Counted from the stretch's first letter, positions 41,289 to 54,335 are shown. The stretch is DNA of 64,000 nt from Mycolicibacter algericus DSM 45454 (GCF_002086455.1 NZ_MVHC01000006.1:1-64000), one strand, 5' to 3'. Numbers and translations: made by a program. Notes: generated by a model not told the origin, from the sequence alone.

Positions 41289-43243
41289 CCCGACATCCGT
41301 TGCTGTTCAGCGGCACCCGTCGCGCCGTCGGCCCCCAGTGCCTCGAGTACGGCCGCCGCGGTCGCCGCGCCGATTCCCGGGATCGAGGTGAGCTCCTCGA
41401 CGGTAGCCCGTTTCAACCGCGCCACCGAGCCGAAATGGGAGATCAGCACCTTGCGCCGATGCTCACCGAGCCCGGGCACCGCGTCCAGCACCGACGCCGT
41501 CATCCGTTTGGACCGCTTGCTGCGGTGGTAGGTGATGGCGAACCGGTGGGCTTCGTCGCGGATCCGCTGCAGCAGATACAGGCCTTCGCTCTGCCTCGGC
41601 AGAATGACCGGGTCCGGCTCGGAGGGCACCCACACCTCCTCCAGCCGCTTGGCCAGGCCGATCGTCGCGACGTCGGTGATACCGAGTTCGGCGAGTACCG
41701 CGGCCGCCGCGTTGACCTGCGGGGCGCCCCCATCCACCACATACAGGTTCGGCGGATAGGCGAACTTACGTGACTTGCCCTCCGGGGCAAGAACTTCGGT
41801 GTCCAGGTGACGACGAAACCGGCGGCGGGTCACCTCGGCGATCGATGCCACGTCGTCGGAGCGGCCCTGCCCTGCCGCCTCCCGGATAGCGAAGTGGCGG
41901 TAGTCCGACTTGCGGGGCAAGCCGTCCTCGAACACCACCAGGGACCCGACCACGTCGGTGCCCTGCACGTGGCTGATGTCGACGCATTCGATGCGCAGCG
42001 GAGCGTCGGCGAGCCCCAATGCCTCCTGAATATTCTGCAGCGCAGCGGACCTGGCGGTGAAGTCCCCGGCCCTCTTCAACTTGTGCTGCTGCAGTGCGTC
42101 TTTGGCGTTCCGCTCCACGGTCTCGGCCAGTGCGCGCTTGTCACCGCGCAACGGCACCCGCAGCGACACCCGCGAACCCCGCAGGTCGCACAGCCAGCTG
42201 GTCAGCTCGTCGGCGTTGCCCGGCAGGCAGGGCACCAGCACTTCACGCGGGACCGGGTTGGCCGGCTCGTCGGCGGCCCCCTCCAATTCGGCTTGATCAC
42301 CGTAGAACTGGGTGACGAACTGCTCGACGAGGCGTTCCAGGGAGCTCTCCGCATCGCCGGTGTCACCGGGTTTCTCGACGATCCATCCGCGCTGCCCGCG
42401 TACTCGGCCGCCGCGCACGTGAAACACCTGCACCGCCGCTTCCAACTCGTCCTCGGCGAACGCCACCACATCGGCATCGGTGCCGTCGCCGAGCACCACA
42501 GCCTGTTTTTCCAGGGCGCGTTTCAGCGCCGCGACGTCATCGCGCAGTCGTGCAGCGCGTTCGAAGTCCAGTTCGTCGGAGGCGGCCAGCATCTGTTGTT
42601 CGAGGCTGCGGACCAGGCGGTCGGTCTTGCCGGCCAGAAAGTCGCAGAAGTCGTCGACGATCCGGCGGTGCTCTTCGGCGCTGACCCGCCCGATGCACGG
42701 GGCCGCACACTTTCCGATGTAGCCCAGCAGGCAGGGCCGGCCGATCTGCTGGTGGCGCTTGAACACCCCGGCCGAACAGGTCCGGGCCGGAAAGACCCGC
42801 AGCAACAGATCCAGGGTTTCGCGGATCGCCCAGGCGTGCGAGTAAGGACCGAAGTACCGGACCCCCTTGCGGCGTGGTCCGCGATAGACCATCAGCCGCG
42901 GGTATTCCTCGTTGAGGGTGACGGCCAGCACCGGATAGGTCTTGTCGTCGCGGTAGCGGACATTGAACCGCGGGTCGAACTCCTTGATCCAGTTGTACTC
43001 CAGTTGCAGCGCCTCGACCTCGGTGGTGACCACCGTCCACTCCACCTTCGCGGCGTTGGTCACCATCTGGCGGGTGCGCGGGTGCAGGCCGGCGACATCG
43101 GCGAAGTAGGACGTCAGCCGCGACCGCAGGCTTTTCGCCTTGCCCACGTAGATGACCCGGCCGTGCGGGTCGACGAACCGGTAGACACCGGGCTCGATGG
43201 GAATGGAGCCGGGCGCCGGGCGATAGGTCGCGGGGTCTGGCAC
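41285..43243 (-). CDS. uvrC: UvrC excinuclease subunit
   Basis: UvrC of 652 residues (Rv1420). It makes both incisions in UvrABC nucleotide excision repair. The N-terminal GIY-YIG domain is [19 protein letters not shown] (about 18-36). The cysteine cluster [28 protein letters not shown] follows. A UVR motif lies in [22 protein letters not shown]. The RNase H-like domain has [16 protein letters not shown] and [12 protein letters not shown]. The C-terminus has two helix-hairpin-helix motifs. The ATG start is 67 bp downstream of the PH-like gene. Confidence 0.96.
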   Translation of the reverse strand: MPDPATYRPAPGSIPIEPGVYRFVDPHGRVIYVGKAKSLRSRLTSYFADVAGLHPRTRQMVTNAAKVEWTVVTTEVEALQLEYNWIKEFDPRFNVRYRDDKTYPVLAVTLNEEYPRLMVYRGPRRKGVRYFGPYSHAWAIRETLDLLLRVFPARTCSAGVFKRHQQIGRPCLLGYIGKCAAPCIGRVSAEEHRRIVDDFCDFLAGKTDRLVRSLEQQMLAASDELDFERAARLRDDVAALKRALEKQAVVLGDGTDADVVAFAEDELEAAVQVFHVRGGRVRGQRGWIVEKPGDTGDAESSLERLVEQFVTQFYGDQAELEGAADEPANPVPREVLVPCLPGNADELTSWLCDLRGSRVSLRVPLRGDKRALAETVERNAKDALQQHKLKRAGDFTARSAALQNIQEALGLADAPLRIECVDISHVQGTDVVGSLVVFEDGLPRKSDYRHFAIREAAGQGRSDDVASIAEVTRRRFRRHLDTEVLAPEGKSRKFAYPPNLYVVDGGAPQVNAAAAVLAELGITDVATIGLAKRLEEVWVPSEPDPVILPRQSEGLYLLQRIRDEAHRFAITYHRSKRSKRMTASVLDAVPGLGEHRRKVLISHFGSVARLKRATVEELTSIPGIGAATAAAVLEALGADGATGAAEQQRMSG

Positions 43244-43256
43244 GTGACCAGGCTAC

Positions 43257-43286
43257 TTTCTACTGCGAGCCGACGTGAAAGCCCCA
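43257..43286. repeat. Dispersed intergenic repeat, copy 1
   Basis: The stretch TTTCTAC, then TGCGAGCCGACGTGAAAGCCCC closely resembles the one at 63233-63265 (TTTCTAC, then GGCGCGAGCAGACACGAAAG and further C). Both lie just past gene ends. Copy 1 is followed by GGGGGCT about 25 nt later, which can pair with AGCCCC as a weak hairpin. It sits in the 67-bp gap between the PH-like gene and uvrC and may act as a terminator. Confidence 0.45.
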
Positions 43287-43310
43287 CTTTTCATGCAAAG
43301 CCGGGAGTCT

Positions 43311-43801
43311 TCACTGGGGGCTCCTCCCGCTTGCGGGGGACTTCTCGCCTGGGGGACGGTAGCGCGCCACCAGGATCCGCAGCGTGCGCATGGCTTCCAC
43401 GGCGGCCTCCTTGTCGGCGGACTGGATGGCCACCAGCGGAATGTATTCGTCGTCCGGCAGCTCCAGCCGGGCCCATCGCTTGCCCGGCGGGAAGGATACG
43501 CCGAGCACATCCGACCACGGGATCAACCGGTCGCCGAGCCCGTTACGCACCGACACCCCGGATTCGCCCGCCCGCACCCGCGCCCGGGTCCACACCAGCA
43601 ACGAGCCGGCCACAATGATGCCCAGCACCACCACCGCCACCCGGTCATAGGTGCGGAAGATGACGCCGCTGGAGCGGATCGTCAGCAGAAAGCTCACTAC
43701 GACGTGGATCGCCACGATCAGGATCGCCGCACTCCACAAGCCGATGCGCATCAGCCGCGGACGCACCTCCAGATCCCACTGCGGGGATCCCGACCGGGCC
43801 A

Positions 43802-43802
<1 letters not shown>
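43311..43802 (-). CDS. PH-like domain membrane protein (Rv1417-like)
   Basis: Protein of 163 residues. Two hydrophobic segments (about 21-42 and 54-72) form a hairpin. A small soluble domain of bacterial PH type follows (GVSVRNGLGDRLIPWSDVLGVSFPPGKRWARLELPDDEYIPL). The family is common in actinobacteria and its role is unknown. The ATG at 43802 shares one base with the ribH stop. A GTG at 43805 gives a 4-bp overlap instead. The place after ribH is conserved in M. tuberculosis. Confidence 0.85.
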
Positions 43803-45587
<1,785 letters not shown>

Positions 45588-45683
45588 CTATGCCACCTTG
45601 AATTCGCCGTCTCCGGGCCGCCCGATCGGCGTAACCCGCCCGTCCAGTATGAACCACTCCCAGGCCAGGGTTTGCCGCCTGAC

Positions 45684-46292
45684 TCATCGAGCGGGATTTG
45701 TCACCAGCCGCTCGACATACTTGGCAATGACGTCCACCTCGAGATTGACCAGTGCGCCGACCGGGGCGCGGCCCAGCGTGGTCAGCTGCAGTGTGGTCGG
45801 GATCAACGACACCTCGAAGAAGTCGTCGGGGTCACAGCCCAGCCCGGCGACGGTCAGCGAGATGCCGTCGACGGTGATCGAGCCCTTCTCCACCACGTAG
45901 CGCGCCAGCGGCGCCGGCAGCGCGATCCGCACCACTTCCCAGTGCTCCGCGGGCCTGCGGTCCAGCACCCGTCCGGTGCCGTCGACGTGCCCCTGCACGA
46001 TGTGCCCGCCCAGGCGGCTGCCCAGCGCGGCCGCGCGCTCCAGGTTCACCGGCCCGCCGACCTGCAGGGATCCCAGGCTGGACCGATCCAGCGTCTCGCG
46101 CATCACATCGGCGGAGAAGCGGCCGCCGGGCAGCACCTCCACCACCGTCAGGCACACCCCGTTGACGGCGATCGAATCGCCGTGGCGGACGTCGGACACG
46201 ACGGTCGGGCCGTGGATGACCAGGCGCGCGGCGTCAGTCAGCTCGTCGCGGCTGACCAGCTCGCCCAGTTCCTCGACGATTCCGGTGAACAT
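45684..46292 (-). CDS. ribC: Riboflavin synthase, alpha chain
   Basis: Riboflavin synthase of 202 residues (Rv1412). It dismutates two lumazine molecules into riboflavin. Two repeated lumazine-binding domains are visible. The first opens MFTGIVEELGELV with NGVCLTVVEV. The second has GGHIVQGHVDGTGRVL and DGISLTVAGL. The ATG at 46292 fits the family start. It is divergent from lprG with about 60 bp between starts. Confidence 0.95.
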   Translation of the reverse strand: MFTGIVEELGELVSRDELTDAARLVIHGPTVVSDVRHGDSIAVNGVCLTVVEVLPGGRFSADVMRETLDRSSLGSLQVGGPVNLERAAALGSRLGGHIVQGHVDGTGRVLDRRPAEHWEVVRIALPAPLARYVVEKGSITVDGISLTVAGLGCDPDDFFEVSLIPTTLQLTTLGRAPVGALVNLEVDVIAKYVERLVTNPAR

Positions 46293-46340
46293 CACAACAG
46301 GCTATGCGCCCGCTGGACCGCCCCGGCTGGGCGGCCTCTA

Positions 46341-46346
46341 TACGAT
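46341..46346 (+). promoter_or_regulatory. Probable leaderless -10 element of lprG
   Basis: TACGAT matches the TANNNT pattern and ends 7 nt before the ATG at 46354. It overlaps the alternative upstream ATG at 46345, so a leaderless transcript would exclude that start. The evidence is positional only. Confidence 0.5.
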
Positions 46347-46353
46347 GTCACCC

Positions 46354-47043
46354 ATGCGCAGACTTGTGATCGCCCTGGCCACCGCCACCACCGCCGCCGC
46401 GCTGTTCGCCGGCTGCTCCAGTAAGGATGCCGGCGGTCCGCTGCCGGACGCGACGACGCTGGTCAAGGAGTCGGCCACCACCACCGCCGACCTCAAGAGT
46501 GCCCACCTGGCCCTCTCGGTGACCGGCCAGATCAAGAACCTGCCGGTCAAGACGCTCGAGGGCGATCTGACCAACGAACCGACGACGGCGGCCAAGGGCA
46601 ACGCGACGATCACGATGCTGGGCTCGGACGTCGACGCCAAGTTCGTGGTGATCGACGGCGATCTGTACGCGGCGATCACCGGTGACGACTACGACAACTA
46701 CGGCGCCGCCGACAAGATCTACGACGTGGCAGCGATCCTGAGCCCCGACAAGGGGCTGGCCAACATGCTGGCCAAGCTGAAGGACCCGAAGGCGCAGGCC
46801 CGCGACACCATCAACGGCCAGAAGGCGGTCCGCGTCACCGGCGATGCGCCCGCCGACGCCGTGAACGCCCTGGCCCCGCAGCTCAAGGCCACCGCGTCGA
46901 CGCCGGCCACGGTCTGGATCCAGGAGGATGGCGACCACCAGCTGGTCCAGGCCCAGCTCGACCCCAGTGCCGGCAACTCGATCCAGATGACGCTGTCGAA
47001 CTGGAATGACCCGGTCACGGTTGAGAAGCCGGCGGGAGCGTGA
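46354..47043 (+). CDS. lprG: LprG lipoprotein
   Basis: Lipoprotein of 229 residues (Rv1411c). The signal peptide [21 protein letters not shown] ends in a lipobox with cysteine 21. The body matches the LppX/LprAFG fold ([42 protein letters not shown]). The fold encloses a hydrophobic cavity that carries triacylated lipids such as lipoarabinomannan precursors and triacylglycerol. The start at 46354 is preferred to 46345 because of the -10-like hexamer. It is coupled to P55 by stop-start overlap, the known lprG-P55 operon. Confidence 0.94.
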   Translation: MRRLVIALATATTAAALFAGCSSKDAGGPLPDATTLVKESATTTADLKSAHLALSVTGQIKNLPVKTLEGDLTNEPTTAAKGNATITMLGSDVDAKFVVIDGDLYAAITGDDYDNYGAADKIYDVAAILSPDKGLANMLAKLKDPKAQARDTINGQKAVRVTGDAPADAVNALAPQLKATASTPATVWIQEDGDHQLVQAQLDPSAGNSIQMTLSNWNDPVTVEKPAGA

Positions 47044-48611
47044 TGCGGGTCAACCGCAGACTCGCAATCAGCGCAGGTAGCCTCGCGGTCCTGCTCGGTG
47101 CCCTCGACACCTACGTCGTGGTCACCATCATGCGCGACATCATGGCGCCGCAGCCTGCCGGTGTCGGGATCCCGATCAACAAGATCCAGCAGCTCACCCC
47201 GATCATCACCTGCTATCTGCTCGGCTACATCGCCGCGATGCCGCTGCTGGGGCGGGCATCGGATCGTTTCGGCCGCAAGCTGCTGCTCCAGGTGAGCCTG
47301 ACCACGTTCGCCATCGGCTCGGTGGTGACCGCACTGGCGACCGATCTGTCCACGCTTGTCGTGGGCCGCACCATCCAGGGCGTCGCCAGCGGCGCGCTGC
47401 TGCCGGTGACCTTGGCACTGGGCGCCGACCTGTGGTCGCAGCGCAACCGGGCCGGTGTACTCGGCGGGATCGGCGCCGCCCAGGAACTGGGCAGCGTCCT
47501 CGGACCGCTCTACGGCATCTTCATCGTCTGGCTGCTGCGGGATTGGCGCGATGTGTTCTGGATCAACGTGCCGCTGACCGCGATGGCGATGGCGATGATC
47601 CACTTCAGCCTGCCGTCGCGGGCCGACGCCGCCCCGGACGACGCGCCGCCCGAACGCGTCGACGTGGTCGGCGGGCTGCTGCTGGCGGTTGCGCTCGGGC
47701 TGGCCGTCATCGGCCTGTATAACCCCGAACCCAACGCCAAGCAGGCGCTGCCCGACTGGGGCCCCCCGGTGTTGGCGGGCGCCTTGGCGGCCACGGTGCT
47801 GTTCGCGCTGTGGGAGCGGTTCGCCCGCACCAAGCTGATCGACCCGACCGGCGCCCGGTTCGGGCCGTTTTTGGCCGCACTGGGCGCTTCGGTGTGTGCC
47901 GGCGCGGCATTGATGGTCACGCTGGTCGACGTCGAACTGTTCGGGCAGGGCGTGCTGGGCATGACCCAGAACGAGGCCGCCGGATTGCTGCTGCGGTTCC
48001 TGGTCGCGCTACCGGTGGGTGCGCTGTTGGGCGGCTGGATCGCCACCCGGGTCGGCGACCGGGGGGTGACGTTCGTCGGCCTGTTGATCGCGGCCGGCGG
48101 CTACTGGCTGATCTCGAAATGGCCGGTCGATCTGCTGGCCTACCGGCATGACATCTTGGGCCTGTTCTCGCTGCCCGCCCTGGACACCGACCAGATGCTG
48201 GCCGGCTTCGGGCTGGGGCTGGTGATCGGCCCGTTGACGTCGGCGGTGATGCGGTCCGTACCGCCGCGCGAGCACGGCATCGCCGCGTCCGGGGTGGTGG
48301 TGGCCCGCATGACGGGGATGCTCGTCGGGCTGGCCGCCCTGTCGGCATGGGGCCTGTACCGCTTCAACCAGATCCTGGCCGGTATCCCCAAGGTGCCCGG
48401 CGGCAGCCTGGCCGAGAAGATGGCCGCGACCGCGCACAATTCGAAGCTGGCGTTCGCCATGATGTACGGCGAGATCTTCGGGATCACCGCGATCGTATGT
48501 GTGGTGGGCGCAGTGCTCGGGCTGTTCATCGGCAGCAACAAGGATTCCGTCGAGGACCCCGACGCCGGTTCCTCCGCGAGCGTGCGCGTCCCCGAGCGCC
48601 ACGCCGGCTAG
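47043..48611 (+). CDS. P55 major facilitator transporter (lipid/drug efflux)
   Basis: MFS transporter of 522 residues (Rv1410c, P55) with about 14 hydrophobic segments. The first loop contains [13 protein letters not shown] and the motif-A-like [16 protein letters not shown]. Motif C-like [12 protein letters not shown] follows. P55 works with LprG in lipid export and affects efflux of several drugs. The ATG shares its first base with the lprG stop (TGATG). A GTG at 47040 is also possible. The 129 bp after the stop show nothing recognised. Confidence 0.94.
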   Translation: MRVNRRLAISAGSLAVLLGALDTYVVVTIMRDIMAPQPAGVGIPINKIQQLTPIITCYLLGYIAAMPLLGRASDRFGRKLLLQVSLTTFAIGSVVTALATDLSTLVVGRTIQGVASGALLPVTLALGADLWSQRNRAGVLGGIGAAQELGSVLGPLYGIFIVWLLRDWRDVFWINVPLTAMAMAMIHFSLPSRADAAPDDAPPERVDVVGGLLLAVALGLAVIGLYNPEPNAKQALPDWGPPVLAGALAATVLFALWERFARTKLIDPTGARFGPFLAALGASVCAGAALMVTLVDVELFGQGVLGMTQNEAAGLLLRFLVALPVGALLGGWIATRVGDRGVTFVGLLIAAGGYWLISKWPVDLLAYRHDILGLFSLPALDTDQMLAGFGLGLVIGPLTSAVMRSVPPREHGIAASGVVVARMTGMLVGLAALSAWGLYRFNQILAGIPKVPGGSLAEKMAATAHNSKLAFAMMYGEIFGITAIVCVVGAVLGLFIGSNKDSVEDPDAGSSASVRVPERHAG

Positions 48612-48740
48612 CAGCTCGGGATTGCGCACACCGGGACCGGCGAATCGCTGAGATCGCTTCCACGGGCGTCGATTTCGAGAGAATCACAGCCCTCGGCGCA
48701 ATCTCGGCGAACGCCGCGTCGGCGGCGGTTGGCGCGCCGG

Positions 48741-49772
48741 TCAGTGCGGAACCAGGGACAACAGCAGGTCCGGGCCGATCGGCTCGACGGTGTCGAACCG
48801 CCAACGCAGCGCCCGGGCGATGCTGGAGACCCCAACGTCGTCGACGGCGGTGATCGGCCCGCCCAGCAGGATCGGCGCCACATAGGCCAGGATCCGGTCG
48901 ATGGCCCCGGCCCGCAGGAACGCCCCGGCCAGCGTGGGACCGCCCTCCAGGAGCACATCGGTGCGATCCGAGAGCGCCCGCAGCACCTCGGCCGGATCGT
49001 GGGTGCGGATCACCATGGTGCGCGAGTCGTCGTTGAGCACCTGGGCGTCCGCGGAGATCTCGCGCTCTCCCACCACCACACGCAGCGGCTGCCGGTCGGC
49101 CAGGGTGCCGTCGGGCAGCCGGGCGGTCAGCGTCGGATCGTCGACGAGCACCGTTCCGGTGCCCACCACGATGGCGTCCGCGGCCGCGCGGCGGCGGTGC
49201 AGGTCGGCCCGCGCCGCCTCGCTGGTGATCCATTGACTCGACCCGTCGGCGGCCGCGCTGCGCCCGTCGATGCTGGTGGCGTATTTCCACGTCACGTGCG
49301 GCAAACCGGTGCGCTGCTTGTGCAACCACTCCCGCAGCGGCCCGACGGTCACCGCGGCGGCCTGCACCCCGGAGAGCACCTCGATCCCGGCCGCTGCCAG
49401 CCGCGCCGGCCCGCCGGCCGCCTCGGGATTGGGGTCCTCGACGGCATAGACCACCCGTGCCACACCGGCGGCCAGCACCGCCTCCACGCACGGCGGCGTT
49501 CGGCCGTGGTGGTTGCAGGGCGCCAGCGTGACCACCACGGTGCCGCCGGCGGCCAGCTCGCCGGCGCGGCGCAGCGCCACCACCTCGGCGTGCGCCTCAC
49601 CGGTCGGCCGGGTCCCGCCGACGCCGACCACCTGGCCGTCACGGTCCAGCACCACTGCACCCACCGGAGGATTGGGATAGGTGTTTCCCTTGACCTGCTG
49701 CGACTGGTCGATCGCAAGCAGCATCGCCGCATCGAAACCGGCGGCGTCCGTCGCGGCCGGGGCGGTACTCAT
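48741..49772 (-). CDS. ribD: RibD/RibG bifunctional deaminase-reductase
   Basis: Protein of 343 residues (Rv1409, ribG). The N-terminal deaminase has the zinc motif HAEVVALRRAG, then LAPCNHHGRTPPC. The C-terminal reductase has WKYATSIDGRSAAADGSSQW and LLEGGPTLAGAFLRAG. It performs the second and third steps of the pyrimidine branch of riboflavin synthesis. The start is near the rpe stop (10 bp apart), so ribD is first and rpe and the following genes lie upstream on the same strand. Confidence 0.95.
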   Translation of the reverse strand: MSTAPAATDAAGFDAAMLLAIDQSQQVKGNTYPNPPVGAVVLDRDGQVVGVGGTRPTGEAHAEVVALRRAGELAAGGTVVVTLAPCNHHGRTPPCVEAVLAAGVARVVYAVEDPNPEAAGGPARLAAAGIEVLSGVQAAAVTVGPLREWLHKQRTGLPHVTWKYATSIDGRSAAADGSSQWITSEAARADLHRRRAAADAIVVGTGTVLVDDPTLTARLPDGTLADRQPLRVVVGEREISADAQVLNDDSRTMVIRTHDPAEVLRALSDRTDVLLEGGPTLAGAFLRAGAIDRILAYVAPILLGGPITAVDDVGVSSIARALRWRFDTVEPIGPDLLLSLVPH

Positions 49773-49782
49773 GCCTCGGCAC

Positions 49783-50460
49783 TCATGCGCGCAGATGCGG
49801 CGACGCGGCGAGGGCCTGGCGGCGCAGTGATTCGACCGCGGCGCCCGGGTCCTCGGCGCTGTAGACGGCCGAGCCCGCGACGAAACAGTCGACGCCGGCC
49901 TCGGCGGCCTGTTCGACGGTGTCGGCGTTGATGCCGCCGTCGATCTCCACCAGGATGCTCAACTCTCCGGCGTCGACCAGCTTGCGCACCGTGCGCACCT
50001 TGCTCAATACGTCGGGGATGAAGGACTGCCCGCCGAATCCCGGTTCCACCGACATCACCAGCAAGGTGTCGAAGTTCCGCAGGATCTCCAGGTAGGGCTC
50101 CAGCGGCGTGCCCGGTTTGATGCTGAGCCCGGCTCTGGCGCCGGCGGCCCGGATGTCGCGCGCGACCGCGATCGGGTCGTCGGTGGCCTCGGCGTGGAAC
50201 GTGACGTTGTAGGCGCCCGCCTCGGCGTACGGCGGCGCCCACCGGCCCGGGTCCTCGATCATCAGATGGCAGTCCATCGGGATGTCGGTGGCCGCCAGCA
50301 GGCTTTCCACCACCGGCAGGCCGATCGTCAGATTGGGCACGAAGTGGGCGTCCATCACGTCGACGTGCAGCCAGTCCGCGCCCTTGACGGCATCGGCCTC
50401 CTCGGCGAGCCGGGCGAAGTCCGCCGACAGGATCGACGGCGCGATCATGGGTCGTGACAC
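49783..50460 (-). CDS. rpe: Ribulose-phosphate 3-epimerase
   Basis: TIM-barrel epimerase of 225 residues (Rv1408). It interconverts ribulose and xylulose 5-phosphates and so links to the pentose phosphate genes elsewhere in this window. Motifs are [24 protein letters not shown] (metal aspartate), [10 protein letters not shown] and [13 protein letters not shown] with VEIDGGIN. The GTG at 50460 gives a start [11 protein letters not shown]. An ATG at 50448 is also possible. A much longer frame overlaps rsmB and is not real. Confidence 0.95.
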   Translation of the reverse strand: MSRPMIAPSILSADFARLAEEADAVKGADWLHVDVMDAHFVPNLTIGLPVVESLLAATDIPMDCHLMIEDPGRWAPPYAEAGAYNVTFHAEATDDPIAVARDIRAAGARAGLSIKPGTPLEPYLEILRNFDTLLVMSVEPGFGGQSFIPDVLSKVRTVRKLVDAGELSILVEIDGGINADTVEQAAEAGVDCFVAGSAVYSAEDPGAAVESLRRQALAASPHLRA

Positions 50461-50465
50461 GGTGC

Positions 50466-51866
50466 TCAGCCTACTTGTAGCGCCGCGGCGAACATGGCGT
50501 CGGTGCCGTGCCGGTGCGGCCACAACTGCACGTGCGGGCCTTCCCCGAGCAGGCCCAAGCCGTCCAACGGCGCGAACAACGGCCGGGTGTCCAGCGCCGT
50601 CACCGGATGCCGCCGCAGCGCGTCGGCCACCACCCCGACGGTTTCGGCCAGGTGCGGCGAACACGTCGCATACAGCACCACGCCGCCCGGCCGGGTCAGC
50701 GCGATCGCCGCCGCCAGCAGTTCGCGCTGCAGCTTCGCCAGCACCGGGACGTCGGCGGGCTGGCGTCGCCAGCGCGCTTCGGGGCGGCGCCGCAATGCCC
50801 CCAGACCGGTGCACGGCGCATCGACCAGTACCCGGTCGAAGCCGGGCGGCAACCCGGAATCGCGGCCGTCGGCGGTCAGCACCGCTACATCCAGGCCGCG
50901 GGTGTTCTCGGTGACCAGGTCGGCGCGCTGCGGCGACTGTTCCACCGCGGTCACCCGTGCGCCGGTCGCGGCTCCCAGCGCGGCCAGCAGCGCGGTCTTT
51001 CCGCCGGGTCCGGCACACAGGTCCAGCCACCGCCCGGTGTCGTCGCCGGCTACCGGAGCCAACGCCAGCGCACGGGCCACCAGTTGACTGCCTTCGTCCT
51101 GTACCAGGGCTGCACCGGCCTGCACCGGCTCCAGCCGGCCCGGGTCGCCGCCGGACAGGTACACCGCGTACGGCGAATACCGGCCGACGGTGCCCTCGAC
51201 GGCCGCGGCCAGCTCGGCGGCGGTCAGCATGCCCGGCCGGGCGGCGAGATGCACCTGGGGACGCTCGTCGTCGGCGGCCAGCACCGCGCCGAGTTCACCG
51301 GCGTCGACCCCCAGCGCATCGGCGAAGGCCTGCGCTATCCAGCGGGGATGCGCCCGGACGAACGCCGCGTGTCCGATCGGGTCGGTGGCCGCGTCCGGCG
51401 CCAGCTCCCCGGTCCAGGATTGCTCATCGCGGCCGCTGATGGTGCGCAGCACTCCGTTGACGAAACCCGCACGCGCCGAATCGAATTCGATAGCGGCTTG
51501 CTCGACGGTGGTGGACACCGCGGCATGGGCGTCGACGCGGGTGCGCAGCAACTGGTAGCTGCCCAGCCGCAGCAGGTCCAGCAGCACCGGGTTGATCGCG
51601 TCGGCCGAGCGCTGCGCGGCCGCCCCGATGATCGCGTCGAGCAGCCCGCGCGCCCGGCAGGTGCCGTAGGTCAGTTCGGTGGCGAAAGCGGCGTCGCGGC
51701 CGGTGATCCCGCGTTCGCGCAGTAGCGCGGGCAGCATCAGGTTCGCGTAGGCGTCGCGCTGCGAGACCGCCCGCAATACGTCGAATGCGGCACGGCGTGC
51801 CGGATCCAGCGGTTTGCGCTCGCGTTTGTGCGGGCCGCGCTGCGGCCGGCGGGGCTGGCGGGTCAT
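50466..51866 (-). CDS. rsmB: RsmB-like 16S rRNA m5C methyltransferase
   Basis: Protein of 466 residues (Rv1407, Fmu). The N-terminal part is a NusB-like RNA-binding domain ([24 protein letters not shown]). The C-terminal SAM-dependent domain has [26 protein letters not shown] (motif IV with PC) and [15 protein letters not shown] (motif VI with TC). It probably methylates C967 of 16S rRNA. Its start overlaps the fmt stop by 4 bp. Confidence 0.93.
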   Translation of the reverse strand: MTRQPRRPQRGPHKRERKPLDPARRAAFDVLRAVSQRDAYANLMLPALLRERGITGRDAAFATELTYGTCRARGLLDAIIGAAAQRSADAINPVLLDLLRLGSYQLLRTRVDAHAAVSTTVEQAAIEFDSARAGFVNGVLRTISGRDEQSWTGELAPDAATDPIGHAAFVRAHPRWIAQAFADALGVDAGELGAVLAADDERPQVHLAARPGMLTAAELAAAVEGTVGRYSPYAVYLSGGDPGRLEPVQAGAALVQDEGSQLVARALALAPVAGDDTGRWLDLCAGPGGKTALLAALGAATGARVTAVEQSPQRADLVTENTRGLDVAVLTADGRDSGLPPGFDRVLVDAPCTGLGALRRRPEARWRRQPADVPVLAKLQRELLAAAIALTRPGGVVLYATCSPHLAETVGVVADALRRHPVTALDTRPLFAPLDGLGLLGEGPHVQLWPHRHGTDAMFAAALQVG

Positions 51867-52792
51867 GACGCCCGCGCTTCGGTGAGCCGGGCGCCGCGCG
51901 CCCAGTCGGCGGCGTCCATGAATTTCTTTCCCGGCGGCTGGATTTGGCCCAGTCGTACCGGCGTCGATCCGGAGCCGACCCAGACGCTTCGCCGGTCGAC
52001 GTGAATATCCCCGGGCGCCAGCGTCTTCGGCGCTTCCTCGGCGATACTGATCGGTCCCAGCTTGATCCGCAGATCGCCGATCATCGTCCAGGCGCCCGGA
52101 TTCGGGGTGACGGACCGGATGCGACGGTCGATCACCGCGGCGGGCAGCTCCCAGCGCACCCGCGCGTCCTCGACGCTGATCTTCGAGGCATAGCTGACCC
52201 CGTCGGATGACTGCGGGACCGCGGTCAGTGCGCCGTCGGCGATGCCGTCGAGAGTGGCCGCCAGTAGTTCGGCACCCGAGACCGCCAGTCGGCCCAGCAG
52301 CTCACCGGCGGTGTCGCCCGGCCGAATCGTCTCGGTGGCGACACCGTAGACCGGACCGGAGTCCAGGTCCGGTTCGATCCGGAACGTCGTGGCGCCGGTC
52401 ACTTCGTCGCCGGCGGCGATAGCAGCCTGCACCGGGCTCGCCCCCCGCCAGGCCGGCAGCAGCGAGAAGTGCAGGTTGATCCAGCCGTGCACCGGTACCG
52501 ACAGCAGGCCGTCGCGCAGCAGCGCCCCGTAGGCGACCACCGGGCAGCACTCGGGTGCGAGGTCGGCCAGCTCGGCGACGAACTCCGGCGAGTTCGGCTT
52601 GGCCGGCCGCAGCACCGGGATGTCGTGGTCGAGAGCCAGCCGCGCCACCGGCGACGGCTGCGGGCGCCCCCGCCGCCCCGACGCCGCGTCGGGCCGGGTG
52701 AGTACCGCCGCCACCTCGTGGCGCGGTGAGTCGATCAGCCGCTGCAACGACGGCAACGCGGTGTCCGGGGTGCCGGCGAAGACGATGCGCAC
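51863..52792 (-). CDS. fmt: Methionyl-tRNA formyltransferase
   Basis: Enzyme of 309 residues (Rv1406). It formylates initiator Met-tRNA with 10-formyltetrahydrofolate. Motifs are [15 protein letters not shown] at the N-terminus and the active site [22 protein letters not shown] with the catalytic N-H-D set. The C-terminal domain is [18 protein letters not shown]. The ATG start lies 37 bp downstream of the kinase fusion on the same strand. Confidence 0.95.
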   Translation of the reverse strand: MRIVFAGTPDTALPSLQRLIDSPRHEVAAVLTRPDAASGRRGRPQPSPVARLALDHDIPVLRPAKPNSPEFVAELADLAPECCPVVAYGALLRDGLLSVPVHGWINLHFSLLPAWRGASPVQAAIAAGDEVTGATTFRIEPDLDSGPVYGVATETIRPGDTAGELLGRLAVSGAELLAATLDGIADGALTAVPQSSDGVSYASKISVEDARVRWELPAAVIDRRIRSVTPNPGAWTMIGDLRIKLGPISIAEEAPKTLAPGDIHVDRRSVWVGSGSTPVRLGQIQPPGKKFMDAADWARGARLTEARAS

Positions 52793-52829
52793 CGGAACAG
52801 TTTAGGGAAGCGACGGGTCGCGGCGGCGG

Positions 52830-54335
52830 CTACCGCGCGGCGCCGTCCCCGTACGGCGGCTGGATCGCGGCCCGCCATTGCTCGTGGGCCTCTCGCACGC
52901 ACTCATCGAGCGGCTTCGACGTGTCGACGTGATGCGCGGTGTCCCACCGGAAGTCGTCAGCCCCCAGCACGCCGGCGATCTGGGGCGTCGCATCGGAGCT
53001 GCCCGCCGCCCTGGTCCTGACGCGCTCGGCGGCGACCTCGATCGGCACCACACAGCGGATCTCGCCGAACGCCGCATGCTTGTCGTCGGCCAGCCGGCGC
53101 GCTTCGGCGCGGATCTCCGCGTCACGCCAGGTGCCGTCGAGCACGACCGACACCCCGTCGCCCAGGTGGCGGCCCGCCCGTTGCAGTACCGCGTGATAGA
53201 CGGCTGCGACGTTGGCCGGCGCGTAGAGACCCGCGCCGAGGCTGCCCGCCTCGCCACTGAGCTGCCCGGAGCTGCGCAATTCCCGGCGCACGTCGTCGGT
53301 CGACACCACCACCGCCCCGACATGGCCGGCGAGTGCGCCGGCCAGGGTCGACTTCCCGGTACCGGGGCCGCCGCCGACGAGCACCAGCCGCACGGCGCCG
53401 TCCTCCAGGTGACGCAAGGCGATGTCCAGGTGGTCGGCCGCGGCCGCTGCGGACCCTCGTTTGCCCTGGGTCAACCGCACACAGTCGACCTTGGCCCGCA
53501 CCACCGCGCGGTAGGCGATGTAGAAATCCCGCAGCGAGCGCGCCGCGGTATCGCCCGAACCTGCCGCGTAGCGCTCCAGGAAATGGTCCCCCAGATCCTT
53601 GCGTCCCAGGAACTCCAGATCCATGGCCAGGAAGGCGGCGTCGTCGATGCGGTCGACATAGCGCAGTTCGTCGCTGAACTCCAGGCAGTCGAGCAGCACC
53701 GGCCGGTCGTCCACCCAGAAGATGTCGTCGGCCAGCAGGTCGGCGTGGCCGTCGACAATGCAGCCCTGCTCGACGCGCCGGGTGAACAGACCCGCCCGGC
53801 CGGCCAGGTATTCGGCGCCGAGACCCTGCACCCGCCGCACGGTTTCGGATGGCACAGCGGTGCCGGCGTGCTGGTGCAGCGTGGGAAAGTTGTCGTCCCA
53901 GCGTTGCCGGACCGCCTCGGGGTCCCCCTGCCGGCTGATCGTCGGGCTGCGCTCGCCGTGGTCGTGGAAATCGGCCAGCAGGCCGGCGATGCGGTCGAGC
54001 ACGTGTTCGACGGGCTCGGCGCGCTTGACCATCGAGGCCAGCCGTTCTTCATCGTGATAGCGCCGCATCACGATGACCGGTTCGGCCGGGGCGCCGGCGG
54101 GCCCCTGAAAGTGGGCCACCCCAAGATAGCTGTCGGGCGCAAGGCGGCTGTTGAGCTCGACTTCTCGCCTACACGCCTGCTCACGCTGCGCCACGGTGCG
54201 GAAATCGAGGAAGTCGGTCTGCAGCGGCTTTTTGGCCTTGTAGGCCCGATCGCCCACCAGCACCACCACGCCGGAGTGCGTCTCGTGTGCCTGAACGTAG
54301 GGCGCCGCCTTCTCCCCGGGTATCTCAGACTCCAT
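52830..54335 (-). CDS. Aminoglycoside-phosphotransferase-like / P-loop kinase fusion (Rv2004c-like)
   Basis: Protein of 501 residues with two domains. The N-terminal part (about 1-320) has a protein-kinase-like APH fold: VVLVGDRAYKAKKPL with the ATP lysine, CIVDGHADLLADDIFW for the catalytic loop and LLDCLEFSDELRYVD for the metal aspartate. From about residue 330 a zeta-toxin/AAA-like kinase follows, with P-loop LVGGGPGTGKSTLAGAL and VVVLDGTWRD. Length and order match M. tuberculosis Rv2004c, which is in the DosR regulon. The substrate is unknown. It lies 33 bp after the stress protein gene and is probably its operon partner. Confidence 0.87.
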   Translation of the reverse strand: MESEIPGEKAAPYVQAHETHSGVVVLVGDRAYKAKKPLQTDFLDFRTVAQREQACRREVELNSRLAPDSYLGVAHFQGPAGAPAEPVIVMRRYHDEERLASMVKRAEPVEHVLDRIAGLLADFHDHGERSPTISRQGDPEAVRQRWDDNFPTLHQHAGTAVPSETVRRVQGLGAEYLAGRAGLFTRRVEQGCIVDGHADLLADDIFWVDDRPVLLDCLEFSDELRYVDRIDDAAFLAMDLEFLGRKDLGDHFLERYAAGSGDTAARSLRDFYIAYRAVVRAKVDCVRLTQGKRGSAAAAADHLDIALRHLEDGAVRLVLVGGGPGTGKSTLAGALAGHVGAVVVSTDDVRRELRSSGQLSGEAGSLGAGLYAPANVAAVYHAVLQRAGRHLGDGVSVVLDGTWRDAEIRAEARRLADDKHAAFGEIRCVVPIEVAAERVRTRAAGSSDATPQIAGVLGADDFRWDTAHHVDTSKPLDECVREAHEQWRAAIQPPYGDGAAR

